NCBI GenBank assembly: GCA_030837305.1
Contig: JAUPKT010000080.1
Location: 1 to 12,858 of the forward strand
Origin: Thermodesulfobacteriota bacterium
GTDB lineage: Bacteria > Desulfobacterota > Desulfomonilia > Desulfomonilales > Desulfomonilaceae
Reading direction: 5' to 3'
Length of the DNA: 12,858 nt
A model generated the notes under the pieces. It was not told the DNA's origin. It saw only the letters and a program-made list of their open reading frames with translations, and made no database searches. A program made the position numbers and the translations under genes. Below, one piece after another: positions 7,383 to 12,858 of the stretch (the first letter of the stretch is position 1; each line of letters starts with the position of its first letter).

Positions 7383-8132
7383 TTGGAATTCGCCAATCGT
7401 TCGTGGTTGAGGGTACTTTGTCTTGTCGCTCTGTACTGCCTTGCCGCGGGGAGCAGCGCGTACTGCGGAACACAGACATCCGAACCCCAGGAAAAGCGCT
7501 ACGCTTCTCTCCAATCGTCAAACTCTCCCCAAGAATCGCTCTCAGGTTTTTCCACCGCTTTGTTTCCCACCGTGCCCGCTTCAGATCAAAAGTGGTCTGA
7601 CTACTTAGTCAAGGTGGCCTACGGGCGCACTTTTGGGACCTCCACGAATTTGGATTATGCGACCCTGGAGGTCAGTAAGAGTGTCAGCCGATCCCGTCTT
7701 CTCGAATCATTGGGACCAACGGTGGCAGAGTTGCATTTTGCCATGATGGCTTCGTACGTCATGTACTATGAAGGCACTGTTGAAAAAGTAAAAAAACTCG
7801 ACTTTAGCGACGGGTACGAAGTGGCATGGGTACCCAAGGGACGCTTCATTTTTCCAGGAGTATTTTTTGGCATGATCCCCTATGGAGAGTGTGGCATGGG
7901 GATTAGTTATGTGTCTGAAACCTATCGAAATTCCGGGTCTCGTTTTAACTGGTCTCTGTTGGGGGGCCTCGGATTGGAGCGCCGCATAACTAATCGGTCG
8001 CAACTTGCGCTGGGGATTCAGTGGCGACACCTGTCAAACGGCAACATGTGGGGTGTCGGAGACGAACTGCACAATTCCAATTCCGGGACCGACATGGTTC
8101 AGGCAATTGCCACCTTTGTGCAGCCATTCTGA
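7383..8132 (+). CDS. PagL-like lipid A deacylase / acyloxyacyl hydrolase family outer-membrane protein
   Basis: PagL enzymes are eight-stranded outer-membrane barrels that remove the 3-O acyl chain of lipid A. I start the protein at TTG 7383 (249 aa) because of its AAGGAG site; GTG 7368 would add five residues, and positions below count from that GTG. A signal peptide (LRVLCLVALYCLAAGSSA, 14-31) precedes a long polar linker (about 32-75). The C-terminal barrel part ends with alternating residues and a terminal phenylalanine (TFVQPF), the usual outer-membrane assembly signal. The catalytic-type motif is HLSNG with H221 and S223, and the later NSNSGTD would supply the acid as D242. Pseudomonas PagL uses H126, S128 and E140, so the acid lies about seven residues further away here and is Asp. 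No lipobox is seen before C33. The substrate is inferred from family only. The gene is a single-gene unit that converges on the next gene with a 23-nt gap. Confidence 0.75.
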   Translation: MEFANRSWLRVLCLVALYCLAAGSSAYCGTQTSEPQEKRYASLQSSNSPQESLSGFSTALFPTVPASDQKWSDYLVKVAYGRTFGTSTNLDYATLEVSKSVSRSRLLESLGPTVAELHFAMMASYVMYYEGTVEKVKKLDFSDGYEVAWVPKGRFIFPGVFFGMIPYGECGMGISYVSETYRNSGSRFNWSLLGGLGLERRITNRSQLALGIQWRHLSNGNMWGVGDELHNSNSGTDMVQAIATFVQPF

Positions 8133-8155
8133 AGCTCAATGCAGGACGAGATCGC

Positions 8156-8965
8156 CTACAGTTCAACATCATCGGGTGGAACAGCGAGACCATGGCCGGG
8201 GATGAAAGGTATGGGGGCCACCGGATAGCCTTTGACCCACCGGATGCCACAACGGAGAACCGTCTTAACAGGGGCGGCATGCAAATAGTCGTTGGGGTTT
8301 CCGCTTCGAGCCTTTTCCTCCATAATACTCGGTATTATAGTGATGCAGTGGCCGTGCTCCGGAGCATAGATGTAATAGTCCTTTAAATCCTCGGGTATCA
8401 TTCCGGAATAATTTTCGAGACCACCCTTTTCCTTTTCTCTTGCCTCTTCAATTTGTTCCTTCAGATCGATAGATTCCCACAAATGTTCTAGCGGATAGGC
8501 CTGGGCGCAGAATCCGCGTAAGGATCTCTCAAACGCAACCTCGGTCCACGGGGTCGTTCTTTCCATGACGGGAGTCAAATGACCGAAGAATTTGCGAAAC
8601 CTATTGTCGATCTCTATGAGTTGTTTCTTCCCGTCTTGAAGGCAAAAATACACAGGGAGTTTTTCTTGCTGAGACAAAGCTTCAAACTCGCGATGACCTG
8701 TCTTGGAATGATAGTTCCACCACAAGTCGAAAATTTCGTCATCGGATTCTTGCGTTCGAAGCATGGTCAGGACGAGAAGCACGTCATTGAATTTGATCAT
8801 GCCCGCTTTCTGAAGCATCTGTTCCTGAGCTGTTCGAATCGTCAGGGGTTGAAATGGACGAACGATGAAAGCCAAACCGCCTGAGCTTCCGGGGTTCATC
8901 GCAACGAAGGCGTGCCGGCTTTCTCCCGGCACAAGACGTATGTCATCGAGGTTTGCCGTCGGCAT
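8156..8965 (-). CDS. Hypothetical protein, soluble, 269 aa
   Basis: I do not recognise this protein. It has a clear ATG with GGAG 10 nt upstream (8976-8979) and a recognisable promoter candidate, and its codon use and amino-acid makeup look like a real protein. No signal peptide or membrane segment is visible. Features are a glycine-rich GSSGGLAFIVRPFQPLT (26-42), a hydrophobic helix-like NDVLLVLTMLRTQ (60-72), a segment rich in aromatics with WW (82-83), a charged stretch IDLKEQIEEAREKEKGG (166-182) likely to be helical, and a proline-rich C-terminus (VKGYPVAPIPFIPGHGLAVPP). Cysteines are few and not clustered. It is a single-gene unit, convergent with the PagL-like gene and divergent from the argS operon, so context does not reveal a role. 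Confidence 0.75.
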   Translation of the reverse strand: MPTANLDDIRLVPGESRHAFVAMNPGSSGGLAFIVRPFQPLTIRTAQEQMLQKAGMIKFNDVLLVLTMLRTQESDDEIFDLWWNYHSKTGHREFEALSQQEKLPVYFCLQDGKKQLIEIDNRFRKFFGHLTPVMERTTPWTEVAFERSLRGFCAQAYPLEHLWESIDLKEQIEEAREKEKGGLENYSGMIPEDLKDYYIYAPEHGHCITIIPSIMEEKARSGNPNDYLHAAPVKTVLRCGIRWVKGYPVAPIPFIPGHGLAVPPDDVEL

Positions 8966-8995
8966 CTCTCACAGTCTCCATCTCACATCCTTACC

Positions 8996-9023
8996 ATTAT
9001 ACCTTCAGCCCTTCAAGTGCAAA
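8996..9023 (-). promoter_or_regulatory. Candidate sigma70 promoter of the 269-aa hypothetical gene
   Basis: Read on the minus strand, TTTGCA (9018-9023, four of six) is followed after 16 nt by a perfect TATAAT (8996-9001). Transcription would begin near 8989, about 24 nt before the ATG. The -35 box lies within a short dyad, GTGC-AAA-GCAC (9017-9027). Confidence 0.5.
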
Positions 9024-9036
9024 GCACGAAACAACG

Positions 9037-9057
9037 CTATGAAAGACTATGGAAAGA
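9037..9057. repeat. Short imperfect tandem repeat between divergent promoters
   Basis: CTATGAAAGA (9037-9046) is followed directly by CTATGGAAAGA (9047-9057), the same unit with one extra G. The repeat ends just before the -35 box of the promoter that reads right, and lies 14 nt from the -35 box of the one that reads left, a position suited to a regulator binding site. Confidence 0.4.
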
Positions 9058-9058
9058 C

Positions 9059-9087
9059 TTGACGCTAACCATCGAAATTGATAAATC
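9059..9087 (+). promoter_or_regulatory. Candidate promoter of the four-cysteine protein-argS operon
   Basis: TTGACG (9059-9064, five of six) is followed after 17 nt by TAAATC (9082-9087), with TG at 9079-9080 forming an extended -10 element. Transcription would start near 9094, giving a leader of only about 18 nt that still includes the ribosome binding site at 9098-9102. Confidence 0.5.
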
Positions 9088-9111
9088 TTTCCAAGACAGG
9101 GGCATGTTCCG

Positions 9112-9273
9112 ATGGAAGATGACAAAAGTATATGCGTTTTATGTGCTTGGAGACAAAACTGCAACAAGAAATTCTCAATCGCTAGTGCGGGGGTCAGGCG
9201 CTGCCCCGATTATGTGAGAGATCTCGCGCTTCCAAGGCCAACCGAGGAAGCCCAACAAGAAGAAACCAAATAG
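9112..9273 (+). CDS. Small four-cysteine protein upstream of argS (53 aa)
   Basis: This short gene encodes 53 residues starting MEDDKSICVLCAWRQ. Cysteines fall at 8, 11, 17 and 31 (CVLC, then QNCNKKFS and RRCPDY), a CxxC-x5-C-x13-C pattern that could hold one zinc ion or an iron-sulfur cluster. The C-terminal part (about 40-53) is polar and acidic with PRPTEEAQQEE. The ATG has AGGGG 9 nt upstream (9098-9102) and a promoter candidate before that. The stop lies 17 nt before argS, so the two are probably cotranscribed. The CxxC...KKFS...CPDY...DL style resembles small uncharacterised proteins I associate with Desulfobacterota; this is memory, not a search result. No function can be given. The alternative longer frame over the same bases (8912-9217) has no cysteine pattern and no ribosome binding site. 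Confidence 0.7.
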   Translation: MEDDKSICVLCAWRQNCNKKFSIASAGVRRCPDYVRDLALPRPTEEAQQEETK

Positions 9274-9290
9274 TTTAGGCTGAACAATTC

Positions 9291-10961
9291 ATGAAAGATA
9301 TTATTAGGGGACTCATCCGAAAGGCCATATCGCAGGCATTCCAAACGGACGAGGCATTGGATGCCATGTGCCGAGGCATAGAGGTCTCTCGCACAAAGGA
9401 TGAGCGCTTTGGCGACTATTCCACGAACGTGGCCTTGGTTGCCGCAAAACATTTTGGTCGGAAACCGCGAGAAGTTGCTGACCAGCTAGTTGCTCAGTTG
9501 CGTGGTGATACCGATCTCTTCACTCATTGCGAGACTGCGGGGCCGGGCTTTATCAATTTCTTCCTTGCACCTCATGTATGGACGGATGTTCTATGCAAAA
9601 TACATGCAGAAAAAGACGCCTTCGGCAGCCTTCCTCTGCAACGCGATCAACCAATCCTCATAGAGTTTGTGAGCGCTAATCCCACGGGACCTTTGCATGT
9701 AGGCCATGGACGAGGCGCCGCCGTCGGCGATTCCCTGGCCAGACTTCTCCGAACACGCGGTCATACCGTCGATACGGAATATTACGTCAATGATGCCGGT
9801 AATCAGATGAAGATCCTCGGTAGATCCGTCCTGTTTAGGCTCTTGGAGTTGCTTCAACTGCGCCGGGAAGATGATTTTCCCCCAGACCATTACAAGGGCG
9901 ACTACATTATTGATATTGCCAAAGAACTCTTGAATACACCCCTCGGTGAACAGCTTCGTGTTCTCCCTGAGGTCGAGGCGGTGGATCTGGCCTCCCAATA
10001 TGCCGGCCGGACTATCCTGCATGGAATCAAAGAAGATTTAGCACGCTTCGGGGTCACGCACGACAGATACTTTCATGAGAAAAGCCTGCACGAACGAGGA
10101 GCCATAGCATCGGCTCTTGCGATCCTATCATCACGAGGCACAACGGAAATCAATGATGGAGCCGTCTGGTTCTCCATGGATCGTGAAGAAGATGAGAAAG
10201 ATCGTGTTCTCATTCGAGCCACCGGAGAACCAACCTATTTTGCGGCAGATGCGGCATACCATCTCGACAAACTTCAGCGGGGCTATGCTCGATTAGTGGA
10301 CATTTGGGGATCCGACCACCATGGTTATGTCCCTCGGGTTGAAGCGGCCATCCAGGCACTGGGCTATCCAAGGGAAATGCTGACCGTCTTGCTTGTTCAA
10401 TTCGTCAACTTGATCAGAGATGGAAAAAAGATATCCATGTCCACAAGATCAGGGGAGTTCATCACCCTGGGAGAAGTCCTTGAAGAAGTCGGACCGGATG
10501 CCGCTCGATTTTTCTTTCTCACAAAGCGCAGCGACAGCCATCTGGATTTCGATCTTGATCTTGCCAAGAAACACTCCAAGGACAACCCGGTATACTATGT
10601 GCAATATGCGCATGCCAGAGTGTCTGCCATATTCAGAATAGCTGCGGAACGGGGCATACCAACCGATATGACTGATGCGGATCTCAATCTATTGGCACTT
10701 GCTGATGAAATCAAGATCATGAAGCAGTTGGCGGATTATCCGGATATATTGGCTGACGCCGCCGTAGCCTTGGAACCCCACCGGATAACAGTTTACCTCA
10801 CTGAACTGGCAGCATTGTTTCATGCGTATTACCACGACAACAGGGTTCTCAGCGAAGAACCGCAACTACGGAAAGCCAGACTTTTTTTTGTGGAGGCCGT
10901 GCGACAGGTGGTGGCAAACGGTCTGAACATCGTGGGCGTTTCGGCTCCAGAACGTATGTAA
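9291..10961 (+). CDS. argS: Arginine--tRNA ligase ArgRS
   Basis: ArgRS charges tRNA-Arg with arginine, a class I aminoacyl-tRNA synthetase of the cytoplasm. The 556-aa length is normal. The N-terminal tRNA-binding (Add1) domain is seen with RFGDYSTNVA (39-48) and AGPGFINFFL (83-92). The catalytic core shows EFVSANPTGPLHVGHGRGA (125-143) with the HIGH motif as HVGHG, YVNDAGNQ (165-172), YFAADAAYHLDK (316-327) and DIWGSDHHGYVPR (337-349). The KMSKS loop is degenerate, as is usual for ArgRS, here as ISMSTRSGEF (381-390). The DALR anticodon-binding domain (about 438-556) begins VYYVQYAHARV. The ATG is the first in frame; the Shine-Dalgarno match is weak (TTAGG about 11 nt upstream), so coupling to the small gene before it may help. 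It is followed by the SPOR gene after 20 nt. Confidence 0.98.
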   Translation: MKDIIRGLIRKAISQAFQTDEALDAMCRGIEVSRTKDERFGDYSTNVALVAAKHFGRKPREVADQLVAQLRGDTDLFTHCETAGPGFINFFLAPHVWTDVLCKIHAEKDAFGSLPLQRDQPILIEFVSANPTGPLHVGHGRGAAVGDSLARLLRTRGHTVDTEYYVNDAGNQMKILGRSVLFRLLELLQLRREDDFPPDHYKGDYIIDIAKELLNTPLGEQLRVLPEVEAVDLASQYAGRTILHGIKEDLARFGVTHDRYFHEKSLHERGAIASALAILSSRGTTEINDGAVWFSMDREEDEKDRVLIRATGEPTYFAADAAYHLDKLQRGYARLVDIWGSDHHGYVPRVEAAIQALGYPREMLTVLLVQFVNLIRDGKKISMSTRSGEFITLGEVLEEVGPDAARFFFLTKRSDSHLDFDLDLAKKHSKDNPVYYVQYAHARVSAIFRIAAERGIPTDMTDADLNLLALADEIKIMKQLADYPDILADAAVALEPHRITVYLTELAALFHAYYHDNRVLSEEPQLRKARLFFVEAVRQVVANGLNIVGVSAPERM

Positions 10962-10981
10962 AGCGATGGAAGGGATGCTTC

Positions 10982-11740
10982 ATGAAGTTGTGGAACCGTG
11001 TTGCGGCAAGAAAAAATAGACGGAAAACATTGCCGGATTCGCCTCATGAAGCCCAGCGTGTCAAGAACGGTTGGCTGGTCATCGCCCTGGTGGGCTCCTT
11101 TTTGGCCATGGCGGCTCTCATCGTTCTGGATCTGCGGTTGTTAAGAGATCCATCCGTAGCGATAAAGCTATTCGGATCGACCCAAAAAGACGGTCCGAAG
11201 AATGCAAGTTTCTCAAATAAAAGCGATGTGAAAACCCTTGAAACAGAGTCGTGCAGATTGACCCCTGAGGTCACTTTTTACACAAAATTGTCGAGCCAAT
11301 CGGATCCGGCATCACAAGCGACACCAGAAAAAGGAGACGGAGCATCAGATCGGGACTCGGGAGACACGACGATACCGAACAGAAGCCTTTCTCGAGACAA
11401 AGACCTGTCCTCGGGTTCCGCTGGTCGTCTTAGAGCCCCCACCAATACGGATCAATTGACATTTGTTGAACGGTCCCTGCCCGAGCCTGAGAGAGGGTCA
11501 CCTTTGTACACGGTGCAGGTTGGTGCTTTCACTCATCCGGGGATAGCCCAGGAGTGGGCCGCCAAATGGAAAGCTCGGGGATACGATGTGGTTCTTAAAC
11601 CAGTGGCAAGGCCTAAAACAGGGGTTATTTACAGACTATATCTGGGCAGTTTCGCGAGCGAGAAATCTGCTGAAGATCTGGTGAGACATCTCAAGTCCAA
11701 GGAAGGTATTAGCGCATTCACACTCGTTTTGAGGAATTAA
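10982..11740 (+). CDS. SPOR-domain inner-membrane protein
   Basis: The 252-aa protein has a basic cytoplasmic N-terminus (RVAARKNRRK), one membrane helix (about 31-50), a long polar periplasmic linker (about 55-170) and a C-terminal SPOR domain (about 173-251, from SPLYTVQVGAFT to SAFTLVLRN, with YRLYLGSF as the second repeat). SPOR domains bind septal peptidoglycan lacking stem peptides, so a role at the division site similar to FtsN is inferred. A PEVTFYTKL segment (95-103) resembles the TFYxxL motif often seen between helix and SPOR domain in such proteins. The start has GGAAGGG about 7 nt upstream. It follows argS by 20 nt and is probably in its operon. Family assignment is firm; the specific role is not. 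Confidence 0.9.
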   Translation: MKLWNRVAARKNRRKTLPDSPHEAQRVKNGWLVIALVGSFLAMAALIVLDLRLLRDPSVAIKLFGSTQKDGPKNASFSNKSDVKTLETESCRLTPEVTFYTKLSSQSDPASQATPEKGDGASDRDSGDTTIPNRSLSRDKDLSSGSAGRLRAPTNTDQLTFVERSLPEPERGSPLYTVQVGAFTHPGIAQEWAAKWKARGYDVVLKPVARPKTGVIYRLYLGSFASEKSAEDLVRHLKSKEGISAFTLVLRN

Positions 11741-11741
11741 T

Positions 11742-11879
11742 GTGCTATTGTACGTATTCTTCGATTCCCCTGATCGACATTCTTTTTCCGTGAATGGAGA
11801 GAGCAAGTCTTTCTTGGAAGGCGACTTGTATTTTCATGACTATCGTGGAAACGGCTCTTGTACATGCCGTCACGAATGA
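11742..11879 (+). CDS. Possible 45-aa ORF between the SPOR and deacetylase genes
   Basis: A GTG-started frame gives 45 residues (VLLYVFFDSPDRHSF at the start, CTCRHE at the end). GAGG (11731-11734), at the end of the SPOR gene, lies 7 nt before the GTG, and the stop lies 12 nt before the next gene's GTG, so it would fill the gap exactly. Against it, the same ribosome binding site also fits an ATG at 11740 that opens only a 17-residue frame, the protein resembles nothing I know, and a weak hairpin followed by T residues (11761-11787) lies inside. It could be chance. Confidence 0.28.
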   Translation: MLLYVFFDSPDRHSFSVNGESKSFLEGDLYFHDYRGNGSCTCRHE

Positions 11880-11880
11880 G

Positions 11881-11885
11881 TGAGG
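11881..11885 (+). promoter_or_regulatory. Ribosome binding site of the deacetylase-family gene
   Basis: TGAGG lies 6 nt before GTG 11892. A TAA at 11886-11888 in the same frame rules out a start further upstream, apart from an unlikely ATT. Confidence 0.55.
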
Positions 11886-11891
11886 TAAATT

Positions 11892-12858
11892 GTGCCGCTC
11901 GTTGTTGGTATTGTTCGGGACAAGAGGTACCTGGAGCATAAACCAGGTCTGGTTCACCCGGAAAGTCCCAATCGTCTGAGAAGCATTTATAGAATGCTCG
12001 ACAACAACTTCCCCGAGGGCCTCGTAGAAATAGAACCCCGGCACGCAACGCTTGAAGAGCTGGAACTTGTTCACACTCCGGCATATATAAAGCAAATACT
12101 TGGTACCGCAGGCCGTGATTTCACTCCATTGGCTCCCGACACCAGTGTCAGTGCCTCCAGCTATCTTGCTGCGTGGCTTGCCGTAGGAGGATGTATCCAA
12201 GGAATCGATGCATTGATGTCAGGGCAATGTCGTGCCGTATTCTGTTTCGTGAGGCCTCCCGGCCATCATGCGTTGTCCGATAGAGCCGGAGGTTTTTGTA
12301 TTTTCAATAACTTGGGTATAGCGGCAAAATACGCTCTCAAGCATTACCGCCTGAATCGCATTCTCATCGTGGATTGGGATGTGCACCATGGAAACGCTCT
12401 TCAGGAGGTTTTTTACAAGGATAATCGGGTATTTTATTTTTCCACCCATTACATGGGATGGTTCCCTCACACGGGCGACTGGGATGAAACCGGTGAAGGC
12501 CCAGGCATGGGATACACGGTAAACATACCCGTATTCAAGGAACTAGAAGATATTGATATCATTCACGTATACAGAGATGTCCTCGGAGACGTGGTGAGGA
12601 AATTTCGGCCACAGCTCATCCTTGTTGCGGCCGGATTTGACGCTCATCACCGAGATCCACTTGGTCGTACAAGACTCACTGAGGAATCGTACAAATGGTT
12701 GACCCAGATCATTCTGCAGCTCAGTGAAGGAGCGAGGGGTGCACCAATTCTCTTCTCTCTCGAAGGTGGATACGACAATTACGCGCTCTCTGTGTCCGTG
12801 CGGGAAGTGCTCAAAGTCTTGACTTTTCCGGGTCGGAGGGACAGGATTCCTCTCGTGA
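11892..12858 (+). CDS. Histone deacetylase-family zinc amidohydrolase (3' end outside window)
   Basis: Bacterial members of this arginase/deacetylase-fold family hydrolyse amide bonds such as N-acetyl groups on lysine or polyamines; some are named AcuC or HDAH. The window holds 322 codons and the frame is still open at the last base, but all catalytic motifs are inside: HPESPNRL (22-29), RPPGHHA with H125 and H126 (121-127), GGFCIFNNLGIAA (133-145), DWDVHHGN with zinc ligands D163 and H165 (161-168), STHYMGWFPHTG (184-195), AGFDAHHRDPLG with zinc ligand D250 (247-258) and LEGGYD with the transition-state tyrosine Y294 (290-295). The product should be active, and the layout is closer to class II than class I enzymes. 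GTG is chosen from its TGAGG site and the in-frame stop just upstream; the first ATG (codon 35) would remove the HPE motif. Substrate is unknown. Confidence 0.93.
   Translation, partial: MPLVVGIVRDKRYLEHKPGLVHPESPNRLRSIYRMLDNNFPEGLVEIEPRHATLEELELVHTPAYIKQILGTAGRDFTPLAPDTSVSASSYLAAWLAVGGCIQGIDALMSGQCRAVFCFVRPPGHHALSDRAGGFCIFNNLGIAAKYALKHYRLNRILIVDWDVHHGNALQEVFYKDNRVFYFSTHYMGWFPHTGDWDETGEGPGMGYTVNIPVFKELEDIDIIHVYRDVLGDVVRKFRPQLILVAAGFDAHHRDPLGRTRLTEESYKWLTQIILQLSEGARGAPILFSLEGGYDNYALSVSVREVLKVLTFPGRRDRIPLV

Noticed and set aside
7120..7521. 133-aa minus-strand frame across the AT-rich region and the start of the PagL-like gene
   Set aside because: Overlaps a recognisable secreted protein, changes character abruptly from basic/polar to very hydrophobic at the AT-rich island, and has no ribosome binding site or family resemblance.
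8912..9217. 101-aa plus-strand frame ahead of argS
   Set aside because: Overlaps the start of the 269-aa gene and the better-supported 53-aa gene in another frame; no ribosome binding site and no motif.
11761..11787. Hairpin TCGAT-N7-ATCGA followed by a T-rich run as a terminator of the argS operon
   Set aside because: Only a 5-bp stem with three A-T pairs; too weak to call, though the position after the SPOR gene would be suitable.
11745..12200. 151-aa and 115-aa minus-strand frames near 11737-12200
   Set aside because: Shadows of the deacetylase-family gene, whose motifs lie on the plus strand.

Overview
The window looks like a stretch of conserved chromosome from a Gram-negative bacterium. 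My best guess is a member of the Desulfobacterota (the former Deltaproteobacteria, Syntrophobacter-like). That guess rests on gene order and protein style: corC-lnt coupling, and a small cysteine protein followed by argS and a SPOR-domain gene. No rRNA or marker search was possible. Outer-membrane and lipoprotein functions (Lnt, a PagL-like barrel, a SPOR protein) support a diderm cell. I found no mobile element, CRISPR array, tRNA or rRNA, and no clear sign of a new multi-gene system.

Layout. 1-2408 (+): the 3' part of ruvB overlaps mutL by 16 nt; both act in DNA recombination and repair. 2435-6936 (-): a four-gene set read right to left, corC -> lnt -> AI-2E/PerM-family membrane protein -> rsmI. 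It converges on mutL. corC and lnt share an ATGA overlap, and a good sigma70-type promoter lies upstream of corC. 6937-7382: a long divergent regulatory region, very AT-rich from about 7190 to 7300, with a candidate promoter whose -10 box sits between 8-bp inverted repeats. 7383-8132 (+): a PagL-like lipid A deacylase / acyloxyacyl hydrolase family outer-membrane protein. 8156-8965 (-): an unrecognised 269-aa soluble protein. 8966-9111: a compact divergent promoter region. 9112-11740 (+): a 53-aa four-cysteine protein, argS and a SPOR-domain membrane protein, closely spaced and probably one operon. 11892 to the end (+): a histone deacetylase-family zinc amidohydrolase that runs off the window, preceded by a possible 45-aa ORF.

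The minus-strand operon and the PagL-like gene share an envelope theme: lipoprotein N-acylation, a CBS-domain CorC protein, a permease and possible lipid A trimming. The argS operon joins translation to a cell-wall-binding SPOR protein. Two genes need reading beyond simple long-ORF calls: the four-cysteine gene at 9112-9273, which is very short, and the deacetylase-family gene at 11892-12858, which has no stop codon inside the window.
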